Of a stretch of DNA of 32,002 bases, positions 15,524-24,806 are shown one piece after another. The DNA is from Desulfobacter postgatei (lineage in GTDB: Bacteria; Desulfobacterota; Desulfobacteria; Desulfobacterales; Desulfobacteraceae). The stretch is from positions 1-32,002 of the forward strand of contig QKDP01000200.1 of NCBI GenBank assembly GCA_003252055.1, in the 5' to 3' direction. Positions within the stretch are counted from its first letter, which is position 1, and each line of letters starts with the position of its first letter. The translations under genes were made by a program, and so were the position numbers. The notes beneath the pieces are model-generated. The model saw only the letters and a list, made by a program, of their open reading frames with translations, made no database searches and was not told the DNA's origin.

Positions 15524-16680
15524 AATCGCTCACCATACTGGGATCCACAGGTTCCATCGGCAGATCTGCCCTTAGGGTGGTGGGCATGCACCCGGACAAG
15601 TTCAGGGTCAAATGTTTGGCCTGTGCCACCAATATTGATCTTCTGGCAACGCAGATAAAAGCGTTTAGGCCGGCCATGGTGGCTGTGCTGGACCAACAGC
15701 GTGCTGACCGTCTGGCAAAAAGGCTTTCAGGCTGCTTCTGCCCCGAAATCCTGTGGGGTGATTCCGGTTTTATTGCCGCAGCCCAATGGGCGGATACTGA
15801 TATGGTGCTTGCCGCCATGGTGGGTGCCGCAGGCCTTGCCCCGGCACTTGCCGCCATTGATGCCCGCAAGCAGCTTGCCCTTGCCAACAAGGAGACCCTT
15901 GTCATGGCCGGTGACATTGTCATGGCACGGGCGCGGGAAAAAGGGGTGGATATCCTGCCCGTGGATTCCGAGCACTGCGCCATTTTTCAATGCCTGCAGG
16001 GTAACCAAAAACGCGATCTTAAAAAAATTTTTCTCACGGCCTCAGGCGGCCCCTTCAAGAATCTGTCCCATGACCGGTTTAAGACCATCACACCGGCCCA
16101 GGCCCTGGACCATCCCACCTGGAACATGGGGGCCAAAATTTCCATTGACTCAGCCACCCTGATGAACAAGGCTTTAGAGGTCATTGAGGCGGTCCGGCTT
16201 TTTGATGTCAGTGTTGATCAAATCCAGGTGTTAATTCACCCCCAGAGCATTGTCCATTCCATGGTAGGGTTCAAAGACGGTGGCGTCATGGCTCAATTGG
16301 GAAAACCGGACATGATGCACGCCATTGCCTATGCCTTTTCCTATCCGGACCGCATGGATCTTAATTTAAATTTCCCCGATTTTGCTTCCATGGATGGATT
16401 AACTTTTGACGCCCCTGATACAAAACGTTTTCCCTCCCTTGAGTTTGCCTATGAGGCCTGCCGCAGGGGCGGAACCCTGCCTGCTGTCATGAATGCCGCC
16501 AACGAAGCGGCCGTGGATGCCTTTCTTGGAGAACGTATCGGGTTTCCGGATATTTTCACCTTGGTCAGTGAGGTCATGGGCGCCCATACCTGCATTGACA
16601 ATCCTGAGCTTTCAGGTATTATTGAGGCCGATTGTTGGGCCAGGGAAAAAGCACAATCCCTGATCCAAAGTCTTGCGTAA
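15520..16680 (+). CDS. dxr: 1-deoxy-D-xylulose 5-phosphate reductoisomerase
   Basis: The 386-residue cytoplasmic enzyme catalyses the committed step of the MEP isoprenoid pathway using NADPH and a divalent metal. The NADPH-binding loop GSTGSIG is at residues 8-14, LANKETLVMAG is in the middle, DSEHCAIFQCL carries the metal-binding Asp/Glu, and AKISIDSATLMNKALEVIEA is the flexible substrate loop region. The start is GTG 15520, overlapping the cdsA stop as GTGA. Its product ultimately feeds UppS three genes upstream. Confidence 0.97.
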   Translation: MKSLTILGSTGSIGRSALRVVGMHPDKFRVKCLACATNIDLLATQIKAFRPAMVAVLDQQRADRLAKRLSGCFCPEILWGDSGFIAAAQWADTDMVLAAMVGAAGLAPALAAIDARKQLALANKETLVMAGDIVMARAREKGVDILPVDSEHCAIFQCLQGNQKRDLKKIFLTASGGPFKNLSHDRFKTITPAQALDHPTWNMGAKISIDSATLMNKALEVIEAVRLFDVSVDQIQVLIHPQSIVHSMVGFKDGGVMAQLGKPDMMHAIAYAFSYPDRMDLNLNFPDFASMDGLTFDAPDTKRFPSLEFAYEACRRGGTLPAVMNAANEAAVDAFLGERIGFPDIFTLVSEVMGAHTCIDNPELSGIIEADCWAREKAQSLIQSLA

Positions 16681-16700
16681 CAAATTTTAGGAAAATCGAT

Positions 16701-17780
16701 ATGGGTCACTCTCTTCTTTCATTTATCATTGTTATTGGCGTACTGGTTTTTGTCCATGAACTGGGGCATTTCCTTGCCGCCCGGGCCTGCGGCGTGGGGG
16801 TTGAGGTCTTTTCCCTGGGATTTGGGCCAAAAATTTTGAAAATAAAACGGGGAATGACCGATTACTGTATCTCAGCCATTCCTTTGGGCGGATATGTTAA
16901 AATGATTGGCGAGGAGCCCGGTGACGCCCAGGGCCTGGATGAAAGAGACCTTCCTCTCTCCTTTACCCATAAAAGCGTGGGGCAGCGGGCGTTAATCGTT
17001 GCTGCCGGCCCGGCATTTAATTTTCTGCTGGCCATCGTGATTTTTTACCTTTTATATCAAACCATTGGCATGTATGTGGGACAGCCCCAGGTGGGCCAGG
17101 TGGTGGAAGATTCTGCGGCCATGGCCGCGGGCATTAAAAAGGGGGATGTCATAAAGGAAATTGACAGTGCTCCTGTTCAGTCTTTTGAAGACATTTCCCG
17201 GATTGTTTCAAAAAGTGAAGGTAAACCCCTGGCCATTCTTGTGGAACGGGAGGGTGAAATACGTTCCTTTACGATTACACCCCGAGCCCTGGAAGAGAAG
17301 AACCTGTTCGGGGAGACCGTGAACCGGTTCGTGATTGGTATTATCGGCACCGGCGAAACCTTTCATCACCCCTTAAACCCTGTTGAAGCCGCGGTCCGTG
17401 CCGTATCCGATACCTACGGGATGGTGAAGCTGACGCTTTTGTCCGTGGTAAAAATGTTCACAGGTGCTGTGTCTGCCGACAATTTGGGCGGTCCTATCAT
17501 GATTGCCAAGATGGCCGGGGACCAGGCCCGGGCCGGGTTTGAACATTTTGTATGGTTTATTGCGCTCCTCTCTGTAAACCTTGGGATCATCAATCTGTTT
17601 CCCATCCCGGTTTTAGATGGGGGGCATCTTTTATTTTTAAGCATTGAAGCGGTTAAAGGCAGCCCTGTCAGCACCCGGGTGCGTGAGCAAATGGTTCGGT
17701 TCGGGGCAGCTGTACTGATGACTTTAATAATTTTTGTCTTTTACAACGACATAGTCAAATTATTCAACGGTGGGTTATAA
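16701..17780 (+). CDS. rseP: Site-2 protease RseP (M50 family)
   Basis: The 359-residue intramembrane zinc protease has HELGH at residues 19-23 in the first membrane helix, one periplasmic PDZ domain (about 120-200) and NLFPIPVLDGGH near residue 300, supplying the third zinc ligand. E. coli RseP has two PDZ domains; one is common outside gammaproteobacteria. It cuts anti-sigma factors or signal-peptide remnants within the membrane. An in-frame start at 16632 inside dxr was rejected: ATG 16701 follows TAGGAAA and puts HELGH in the usual place. The gene ends in TAATG, sharing one base with purL. Confidence 0.95.
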   Translation: MGHSLLSFIIVIGVLVFVHELGHFLAARACGVGVEVFSLGFGPKILKIKRGMTDYCISAIPLGGYVKMIGEEPGDAQGLDERDLPLSFTHKSVGQRALIVAAGPAFNFLLAIVIFYLLYQTIGMYVGQPQVGQVVEDSAAMAAGIKKGDVIKEIDSAPVQSFEDISRIVSKSEGKPLAILVEREGEIRSFTITPRALEEKNLFGETVNRFVIGIIGTGETFHHPLNPVEAAVRAVSDTYGMVKLTLLSVVKMFTGAVSADNLGGPIMIAKMAGDQARAGFEHFVWFIALLSVNLGIINLFPIPVLDGGHLLFLSIEAVKGSPVSTRVREQMVRFGAAVLMTLIIFVFYNDIVKLFNGGL

Positions 17781-20700
17781 TGATTTCCAACATCGAAATC
17801 ACGTTAAAGCAGGATCTAAGGGATGCCGAAGGCCAGTCTCTTATAAAAAAGGCCAATGCCTATTTCGGCATTAAAATGGATGATGCCCGGTGCATCAATA
17901 TCGTGACCCTGGAGTCTGATCTGGGTCCAGACGAACTGGAAACAATACGCCGGGAGGTCTTTACCAATCCTGTTATTCAGGAATCCAGTCTTGTCCCCTT
18001 GGACCTTGATTTTGATTTCTGTATCTGGGTGGGATTTCGTCCAGGGGTGCGGGACAATGCCGGGGCCACGGCTGTGGAAGCGGTCAGGGATCTTCTTAAA
18101 AAAGATTTTTTGGCCCATGAGAATATTTACACATCTAAACGGTACTGCCTGACCGGCGCTGAATTGACCCGGGAAGATGCTGAAACGATTGCCGGCCAGA
18201 TTCTGTCCAATGGTATTATCCAGCAGTACAAAGTGTTTGGTAAAGACGAATGGGATAAAACGGTCGGGGCGGATGTAAAACCCGCCAAGGTTATTTTAGA
18301 TCATACACCCGGCTTTGACACCATGGACATTGATAGCGATGAGATCCTTGCCAAAATTTCCCATGAGCGCAGTCTGTCATTGAACCCCAGGGATATCCCC
18401 GTGATCCGGAGCTATTTCCTGGATAAAAAGGTCCTGGACGAGCGGGCAAAGATGGGGCTGTCAAAGCCCACGGATGTGGAGCTTGAATATATTTCCCAGT
18501 CTCGGTCCGACCATTGCTGCCACAACACCTTTAACGGCATTTTCAGGTATACGGACACTGCAACCTGCGAAACCACGAAGGAAAATTCACTGTTTAAGAC
18601 CTACATCAAAGCACCTACCCTGGCCCTGAAAGAGACCAAAGACTGGGTGATTTCCGTGTTGTGGGACAATGCCGGTGTGGGCTCTTTTGACGATGAGAAC
18701 AACTATGTCATCACCGGAGAAACCCATAACTCTCCTTCCAACATGGAAGCCTACGGCGGTGCCATCACTGGTATTGTGGGGGTTTACCGTGATCCCATGG
18801 GCACGGGCCTTGGTTCCAAGCTGTTCATGGGAAGTTTCGGATTCTGTGTAGGCGACATCAATTATAAAGGCCCGTTAAAGCCTCCCCTTCACCCCAGGCG
18901 TCTGCTTGACGGTATTATTGAAGGTGTCAAGGACGGGGGCAATAAAAGCGGGGTGCCTACCACCTTTGGTCAGACCCTGTTTGATCCCGGTTACATGGGT
19001 AAATCCCTGGTTTTTGTAACTGCTTTGGGGATTATGCCAAAAATCGTGAATGGTAAGCCAAGCCATGAAAAAACCACCTCCCCGGGTGAACTGATCATCA
19101 TGAGCGGCGGTCGTGTGGGCAAAGACGGGATCCACGGGGTAACAGCCTCTTCCAAAAGCTATTCTGAAAACACCCCGGCCGGACATGTCCAGATCGGCGA
19201 TCCCTATACCCAGAAAAAAATGCATGATTTTCTGCTGAAATGCCGGGATGAAGGATTGATCACCTTTATTACGGACAACGGTGGCGGTGGATTGTCCTCT
19301 TCCGTGGGCGAATCCGCCATGCTCTCCAACGGGTGTGAGGTCTGGCTGGACAAGGTGCCCTTGAAATACGAGGGCCTGGACATGTGGGAAATCTGGATCT
19401 CCGAATCCCAGGAGCGCATGACCATTGCCATCAAACCAGAAAACCTGGACCGGTTTATGGCGCTGTCTGATCTTCATGAGGTTGAATCCACGGTTATCGG
19501 AAAATATACGGATTCCGGCAAACTGCATATCAAGTACAAAGACCAGACCTGTGCTTACGTGGACATGGATCTCCTGGACAAAGGATTTCCGGCCTGGGAA
19601 TTTGATGCGGTCTGGACGCCGCCTGCTGGCCGCGGTCTGACAGAACCTGTCATTTCCACACCAACGAATTTTAATGCCCTGCTTGAACAGATGCTGGCCA
19701 GGCCCAATATCTGCGCCAAGGAGTGGATTATCCGCCAGTACGACCACGAGGTCCAGGGCGGCTCCGTGATCAAGCCCCTGGTGGGCGTCAACCGTAACAT
19801 CCCCACGGATGCTTCGGTTACCCGGCCTGTGCTGACCAGCGAGCGCGGCCTTGCCTTTTCCCAGAGTATTCTGCCCTGGTATTCAAAAATTGATGCGTAT
19901 CATATGATGGCCTGTACCATTGATGAGGCGGTTCGTCGTCTCATTGCCGTGGGTGGGTCGCTGGACCACATCGGCGGCGTGGACAATTTCTGCTGGCCTG
20001 ATATCGGATATGACGCCCGGTCCAATCCGGACGGGAAATTCAAGGCAGCCCAGCTTGTCCGGGCCTGCCGGGCTTTGAAAGATGCCTGCATGGCCTATGG
20101 GATTCCATTGCTCTCGGGCAAGGACTCCATGTATGTGGACGGCCATCTGGAAGGGGCGTTTGGTGAGCGAATCAAAGTGTCAGCCCTTGAAACGGTTCAG
20201 TTCTCCGCTGTTTCCCTGGTTTCCGATGTCAGCCGGTGTGTGACCCTGGAACCCAAAACAGCGGGTGATCTTGTTTATGTGCTGGGCCGCACCGGGGATG
20301 AACTGGGGGCATCGGAGTATTACGAGATGTTCGACAAAACCGGTCTCAATGTGCCCCGGGTGGAGTTTGCAAAGCTTAAAACCTTGTACAAGGCCCTGGA
20401 AAAAGCCATTGACACCGAACTGGTTGCCTCCTGCCATGCTGTGGGACGCGGCGGTTTAGGCATTCACTTCAGCCTTGTGGCAATGGCCGGCGGACTTGGC
20501 CTTGACATTGATCTGGCCGGGCTGCCCCTGACGGATGATCTGCCGCTTTCCAGTGAAAAAGCGTTATTTTCCGAGTCTGCAGGGCGGTTTATCGTCACTG
20601 TGGGCCCGGATCAAAAACAAACCTTTGAAAAACTGTGCAAGGGACTGCCCTGTGCATGTCTTGGCAGGGTCACCGCCGGCCATGACCGGCTTAAAATTGC

Positions 20701-20782
20701 AGCAGACGGTAACCTTGTGGCAGATCTGTCGATTGCAACCCTTGATTCAGCATTCAACAAGACCTTTGGAGATAAGATATGA
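17780..20782 (+). CDS. purL: Phosphoribosylformylglycinamidine synthase, PurS-like/PurL fusion
   Basis: The 1000-residue protein makes FGAM from FGAR, ATP and ammonia (fourth step of purine synthesis). The first ~170 residues look like two PurS-like modules, each beginning with a beta strand of the ITLKQDLRDAEG kind, followed by the PurL catalytic body: SQSRSDHCCHNTF near residue 240, ETHNSPSNMEAYGGAITG, DNGGGGLSSSVGE and LLSGKDSM. It lacks the C-terminal glutaminase found in the ~1300-residue E. coli enzyme; that function is the next gene, purQ. The architecture is intermediate between fully split PurS/PurL/PurQ and the single-chain form. The start ATG shares one base with the rseP stop. Confidence 0.93.
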   Translation: MISNIEITLKQDLRDAEGQSLIKKANAYFGIKMDDARCINIVTLESDLGPDELETIRREVFTNPVIQESSLVPLDLDFDFCIWVGFRPGVRDNAGATAVEAVRDLLKKDFLAHENIYTSKRYCLTGAELTREDAETIAGQILSNGIIQQYKVFGKDEWDKTVGADVKPAKVILDHTPGFDTMDIDSDEILAKISHERSLSLNPRDIPVIRSYFLDKKVLDERAKMGLSKPTDVELEYISQSRSDHCCHNTFNGIFRYTDTATCETTKENSLFKTYIKAPTLALKETKDWVISVLWDNAGVGSFDDENNYVITGETHNSPSNMEAYGGAITGIVGVYRDPMGTGLGSKLFMGSFGFCVGDINYKGPLKPPLHPRRLLDGIIEGVKDGGNKSGVPTTFGQTLFDPGYMGKSLVFVTALGIMPKIVNGKPSHEKTTSPGELIIMSGGRVGKDGIHGVTASSKSYSENTPAGHVQIGDPYTQKKMHDFLLKCRDEGLITFITDNGGGGLSSSVGESAMLSNGCEVWLDKVPLKYEGLDMWEIWISESQERMTIAIKPENLDRFMALSDLHEVESTVIGKYTDSGKLHIKYKDQTCAYVDMDLLDKGFPAWEFDAVWTPPAGRGLTEPVISTPTNFNALLEQMLARPNICAKEWIIRQYDHEVQGGSVIKPLVGVNRNIPTDASVTRPVLTSERGLAFSQSILPWYSKIDAYHMMACTIDEAVRRLIAVGGSLDHIGGVDNFCWPDIGYDARSNPDGKFKAAQLVRACRALKDACMAYGIPLLSGKDSMYVDGHLEGAFGERIKVSALETVQFSAVSLVSDVSRCVTLEPKTAGDLVYVLGRTGDELGASEYYEMFDKTGLNVPRVEFAKLKTLYKALEKAIDTELVASCHAVGRGGLGIHFSLVAMAGGLGLDIDLAGLPLTDDLPLSSEKALFSESAGRFIVTVGPDQKQTFEKLCKGLPCACLGRVTAGHDRLKIAADGNLVADLSIATLDSAFNKTFGDKI

Positions 20783-21606
20783 GCGGCGCAAGCGCTGTAA
20801 ACGCGCTGATACTGACGGGATTTGGCCTGAACTGTGATTATGAAACCGCCTTTGCCTTTGAAAAGGCCGGTGCCAGTGCCCACCGGGTGCATATTAACGC
20901 CCTGATCAGAGGGGATGTCCGGTTGGCGGATTTCCAGATTCTTGCATTCGGCGGCGGTTTTTCCTGGGGGGACGACCATGGGGCCGGGGTGATCCAGGCC
21001 CTGAAGTTGAAGAACAATATCGGCAAAGATTTACTGGCCTTTGTGGATGCCGGCAAACTGGTCATCGGTATCTGCAACGGGTTCCAGGCCCTTGTGAATT
21101 TAGGTCTTTTACCCGGACTGGACCAGGATTATACCCGCAGGTCCGTGGCCATTACCTATAATGACTGCGGCAATTTCAGGGACCAGTGGGTCCGGCTTGT
21201 GCCCGATGCAGACAGCCCCTGTGTGTTCACAAAGGGGTTGGGCGTGTCTGACTATCCCGTGCGCCATGGTGAAGGAAAGGTTGTGGCAGACCCTGAAGTT
21301 ATTGAACGCCTTGTTGCCAACCGCCAGGTGGTGTTCCGGTATGCAGATGCCAATGGTGCGCCCGCAAACGGCGCCTTTCCGGCAAATCCCAACGGGGCCC
21401 TGGATGATATCGCGGGGATCTGTGATCCCACAGGGCGGATATTCGGCCTGATGCCCCATCCCGAAGGCTACAATCATTTTGGAAACCATCCGGACTGGCC
21501 CAGGCAGAAAGCGGCGGCAAAGCGCCAGGGAAAATCCCTTGAAGAGACCATCACCACCGGGATCCGGCTGTTTGAAAACGGTGTGAACTATATGCATGAC
21601 CATTGA
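20779..21606 (+). CDS. purQ: Phosphoribosylformylglycinamidine synthase, glutaminase subunit
   Basis: The 275-residue class I glutamine amidotransferase supplies ammonia to PurL. The nucleophile is Cys99 in GICNGFQALV, and the His227/Glu229 pair lies in MPHPEGY (225-231). It is longer than the ~225-residue Bacillus PurQ and looks like the detached C-terminal domain of long PurL. It overlaps purL by 4 bases (ATGA), which should keep the two subunits in balance. nth overlaps its 3' end by 11 bases. Confidence 0.95.
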   Translation: MSGASAVNALILTGFGLNCDYETAFAFEKAGASAHRVHINALIRGDVRLADFQILAFGGGFSWGDDHGAGVIQALKLKNNIGKDLLAFVDAGKLVIGICNGFQALVNLGLLPGLDQDYTRRSVAITYNDCGNFRDQWVRLVPDADSPCVFTKGLGVSDYPVRHGEGKVVADPEVIERLVANRQVVFRYADANGAPANGAFPANPNGALDDIAGICDPTGRIFGLMPHPEGYNHFGNHPDWPRQKAAAKRQGKSLEETITTGIRLFENGVNYMHDH

Positions 21607-22255
21607 TATTGCATTTTTTCTTGGAACACTAAGACAGGAGGTTGAAACCTACCAGGTGCCGGTGGTGGATCTGATTGCCGTCCAGAGCCGGTCTGCCTTT
21701 AAAGTGCTTGTGGCCACCATCCTGTCCGCAAGAACCAAAGATGAGGTTACAGCGGTTGCCGCACAGCGGCTGCTGGAACTGGCCCCGGACCCTGAATCAT
21801 TGAGGGCGCTTTCCATTTCGCATATCCAGGAACTGATTTTCCCCGTGGGGTTTTACAAATCCAAAGCGCAATATTTATCAAAACTGCCCGATGCCCTGGA
21901 CGCTTTCGGAGGACAGGTACCGGATGAAATTGAGGCGTTAGTGACGCTTCCGGGGGTAGGGCGTAAAACCGCTAATCTGGTCAGGGCGGTGGCCTTTGAC
22001 AAGGATGCCATCTGTGTGGACACCCATGTGCACCGGATCATGAATATCTGGGGGTATGTGAAAACAAAAACCCCCCTTGATACGGAAAAAGCATTAAGAA
22101 AAAAGTTGCCTAAAAAATTCTGGAAAGAGGTGAATCGAATCCTGGTTGCCTTTGGCCAGGGTACCTGCCGCCCGGTTGGACCCCATTGTTACCGTTGTGT
22201 GCTGGAAAAATACTGTCCTAAAAAAGGGGTGAAGCCGGCAAAACCGCTTAAATAA
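21596..22255 (+). CDS. nth: Endonuclease III (DNA glycosylase / AP lyase)
   Basis: The 219-residue enzyme removes oxidised pyrimidines and cleaves abasic sites. The helix-hairpin-helix LPGVGRKTAN (118-127) contains the catalytic Lys124, and the catalytic Asp142 lies in VDTHVHR. The C-terminal [4Fe-4S] site has the standard spacing Cys191-X6-Cys198-X2-Cys201-X5-Cys207. It starts inside purQ and is the last gene of the long plus-strand run. Its stop is 3 bases from that of the convergent proline dehydrogenase gene, with no terminator hairpin between them. Confidence 0.96.
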   Translation: MTIDIAFFLGTLRQEVETYQVPVVDLIAVQSRSAFKVLVATILSARTKDEVTAVAAQRLLELAPDPESLRALSISHIQELIFPVGFYKSKAQYLSKLPDALDAFGGQVPDEIEALVTLPGVGRKTANLVRAVAFDKDAICVDTHVHRIMNIWGYVKTKTPLDTEKALRKKLPKKFWKEVNRILVAFGQGTCRPVGPHCYRCVLEKYCPKKGVKPAKPLK

Positions 22256-22258
22256 TAG

Positions 22259-23170
22259 CTATCCCTTATAAAATAACGCTTTAATGATATGCTTCACTAT
22301 GGCCGGATTCTCTTTGAGCCTGCGGGTGGAATAACCAAACCACTGTTCTCCAAAAGGTACGTAAACTCGCATCCTGTGGCCGTTTTGCACAAGTCCCCGG
22401 CGCTTTTTGGGCGTTACGCCGTAAAGCATCTGGAATTCGTATTTGTCCTCTGGTACCTGGTATTTGTCGATCAGGTCAAGTGCCCCCTGGATCAGGGGGG
22501 TGTCATGGGTGGCAATGGCTGCGTAGACATTGTTTTTAAACATGAATTCAAGGTCTTCAAGAAAGTGGGCATTAATTTCGTGGTAATTCTTATATGCAAT
22601 GGCCGCAGGTTCCACATAGACCCCCTTGACCAGTCTGAAATTCAGGTCTGCGCCTTCGCAACGCAGGTCCAGCATGGATTCAAGGTCGCCTAAAGTCCGT
22701 TTCAGGTAGGCCTGGAGCACCAGACCAATGTTCTGGGGAAATTCCTGTTTAAGCCGGCGGAAAATATCAATGGAATCATCCACACAGGGAGAGTCTTCCA
22801 TGTCAATGCGGACAAAATTGCCATGGGAGGCAGCCTCGGCAGTAAGTTCCCGCATGTATTCAAAACAGGTTTTTTTGTCGATCAGGAGACCGAACATGGT
22901 GGGCTTAATAGAATAGTTGCCGTTAATACCTGCCGCTTCAATGGTGCGGATAAGGGAGAGGTAAGCATCCCGGTGCTGTGCTGCCTGGGACATGGTCTTG
23001 ATAAATTCACCAAGAAGATCCAGAGTCACCATAACATTCTCCCGGTTCAGGGTTTTTGAAATGTTCACGGCGTCCTGGGGGGTTTTGCCTGCAATATAGT
23101 TTTTTGAAAACCGCCAGATTAATTGGGGTGGAAAATAGGGCAGGGCATGGCTGATTATTTTATGTAACAT
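22259..23170 (-). CDS. Proline dehydrogenase (FAD, monofunctional)
   Basis: The 303-residue protein oxidises proline to pyrroline-5-carboxylate and passes electrons through FAD to the quinone pool. It is the stand-alone beta/alpha-barrel type: an N-terminal helical part, NYSIKPTMFGL and RIDMEDSPCVDDS strands, FRLVKGVYVEP in the middle, and the C-terminal YVPFGEQWFGYSTRRLKENP helix that binds proline carboxylate through its arginines. No pyrroline-5-carboxylate dehydrogenase gene is adjacent. AAGGAG lies 6 bases before the ATG. It is preceded by the unknown gene at 23246-24619 with a 75-base gap, so the two may share a transcript. Confidence 0.92.
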   Translation of the reverse strand: MLHKIISHALPYFPPQLIWRFSKNYIAGKTPQDAVNISKTLNRENVMVTLDLLGEFIKTMSQAAQHRDAYLSLIRTIEAAGINGNYSIKPTMFGLLIDKKTCFEYMRELTAEAASHGNFVRIDMEDSPCVDDSIDIFRRLKQEFPQNIGLVLQAYLKRTLGDLESMLDLRCEGADLNFRLVKGVYVEPAAIAYKNYHEINAHFLEDLEFMFKNNVYAAIATHDTPLIQGALDLIDKYQVPEDKYEFQMLYGVTPKKRRGLVQNGHRMRVYVPFGEQWFGYSTRRLKENPAIVKHIIKALFYKG

Positions 23171-23245
23171 CTTGTTCTCCTTCAGGACGTATATTCCACT
23201 TAGAGCCTGTCTGTTAATTAGGGGACTTCAACCTGAACTTGCTAA

Positions 23246-24619
23246 TCATTTATACGCGCTGCATTCGTCAATCCGCCGGTTGATCTCGTCGTCAATCATG
23301 ACATAGGCCTTTGAATCAAGATCTTTGTACAGTTTTTTAAACTCCAGCGCCATGATCCCTTCGGGCAGATGATCAATCCGCGGCATGAAATCACTCTCTT
23401 GTTTAACAGCGGCCATTTTCTGCTGCAACCGGGAGGCCAGGATATCAGAACCAACGGCCAGTTCTGCCAGTCTCACCCCAGCCCGGTCTGCGGCAAGGTC
23501 TGCAAAACTGAACCCGCTTCCCATGTCTGAATCAGCCACCTCCTTGGAAAGTCCCACAAAATTACTCAGTTTACTTCCGGCTGAAACAGCCAGACCAGCC
23601 GAAACAAGAAGGTGTTTGGGAAGATCATCCCGGCCGTTAAGGGTAAAACGGATATTCGTACGCGGCTTGACCTGTTTAAACTTTTCTTTACTGATCAGTT
23701 TATCGATTCCCTGGTTGATGCAGAACAGGGACAATGCCTGGAGCAATGCCCGGTTCTCCAGCACAGGATCTTTGAAAACTGTGCTTTGTTCCCCTGCCAG
23801 TTGAAACAAAGGACGGATCACCCGGGAAAGGGAGATGGATCCGCTATGATATTTTTTAAGGGTAACAGCAAGGTCAGTCAGGGCATTGGTATAAAAAATC
23901 AATTTATCCTGGTGTTCCGCGGAGATCACCAATGCTTTTCCGCTTTCATGAATTTGTGCCAGGGAATCCGGGTTCCATTCGTAAACAAGGACTAACTGCT
24001 TTTCATGGATTGAAACAGATTGCAAATCATTCATCGTTTCGACAAACAATTTGTAATCCTGCGGGGGCAGGAAATTCTGACAGATAAATGAGGCAGCAAA
24101 GGTAATAACGGTTCCTGGAATTTTAATTTTACCGATACGGATATAATTGATATCAGGCTTGTTTTCTTTAATTGCCAATGTAAGTTCTGTATTGACATAT
24201 CTCCCCAGCGGGGTCTTTGGAATTTTTACCGTCGCATAAAGATGGATCAACTGGTCAAACAATCGGATCTCGGGATAGATAAAAATGTCATCTGTCAGTT
24301 GAGAGACGCCGTAGCCGGCTATAAGATTCAAGTCCTTTTCAGACATTTTTACCTGTCTGACTTCTCTTGTTCGCATGGAATCGGGTTTGTTGTTTTTGAC
24401 AAGCTCTTCCACCCGCTTCACACTGTCAAATGATAGCTTCGGGGGAGGGGCAACCTTGGGGTTTTTTTCAATAGCAGCAAGCAGAAAAACAGCCGGACAG
24501 GCCACGATCAATAGAATACATCCGACTAGCAAACATCTGAGGATGAATTTGATCATGATTTTTGCCTTAGCTTGTGGTTTGAATTCAGAAACGTAATGTC
24601 TCTTTTTAAATAACCACAT
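23246..24619 (-). CDS. Membrane-anchored protein of unknown function
   Basis: I do not recognise this family. The 457-residue protein has one N-terminal hydrophobic segment (about 24-49, FILRCLLVGCILLIVACPAV) and no other obvious membrane helix, so most of it is probably periplasmic. A Lys/Arg-rich linker follows, then mixed alpha/beta sequence with SEKDLNLIAGYGVSQL near residue 95 and, near the C-terminus, an alanine-rich helix (FSFADLAADRAGVRLAELA). No catalytic motif is evident. The longest frame starts at 24619 without a ribosome binding site; ATG 24556 (codon 22), preceded by TAAGG, is a good alternative and would place the hydrophobic segment right at the N-terminus. It lies upstream of proline dehydrogenase on the same strand. 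Confidence 0.7.
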   Translation of the reverse strand: MWLFKKRHYVSEFKPQAKAKIMIKFILRCLLVGCILLIVACPAVFLLAAIEKNPKVAPPPKLSFDSVKRVEELVKNNKPDSMRTREVRQVKMSEKDLNLIAGYGVSQLTDDIFIYPEIRLFDQLIHLYATVKIPKTPLGRYVNTELTLAIKENKPDINYIRIGKIKIPGTVITFAASFICQNFLPPQDYKLFVETMNDLQSVSIHEKQLVLVYEWNPDSLAQIHESGKALVISAEHQDKLIFYTNALTDLAVTLKKYHSGSISLSRVIRPLFQLAGEQSTVFKDPVLENRALLQALSLFCINQGIDKLISKEKFKQVKPRTNIRFTLNGRDDLPKHLLVSAGLAVSAGSKLSNFVGLSKEVADSDMGSGFSFADLAADRAGVRLAELAVGSDILASRLQQKMAAVKQESDFMPRIDHLPEGIMALEFKKLYKDLDSKAYVMIDDEINRRIDECSAYK

Positions 24620-24654
24620 GACTGATTGATGTCAAGGTGCATTTTTACCCTTAC

Positions 24655-24670
24655 CCCCTAATATAAGGGG
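24655..24670. promoter_or_regulatory. Operator-like near-palindrome and -10 box in a divergent intergenic region
   Basis: CCCCTAATATAAGGGG is symmetric at 14 of 16 positions and sits between divergent genes. A consensus TATAAT lies 14 bases to the right (24684-24689) for the plus-strand gene, without a good -35 box; on the other side a TTGACA (24635-24630, minus strand) is present with only a weak -10. It may be a regulator site; this is pattern only. Confidence 0.3.
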
Positions 24671-24806
24671 CAATAGTTTACATTATAATTTCGTATGAGC
24701 TATCTGAAATTAATATTAAAGAGCAGGCAAGTTACAGGAGATTGCCCTGCTCCGAGTTTAAGTTCAGGTTGCATAGTTCAAGGCTTCTGTGTTAATTAAC
24801 TGGATC

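Noticed and set aside
16632-16700. Extended N-terminus for rseP inside dxr
   Set aside because: ATG 16701 has a ribosome binding site and places HELGH at the usual residue; the extension overlaps the dxr end out of frame.
18875-19747. 290-codon open frame on the minus strand inside purL
   Set aside because: It is antisense to strongly conserved purL motifs, matches no known family, and is explained by the codon bias of the real gene.
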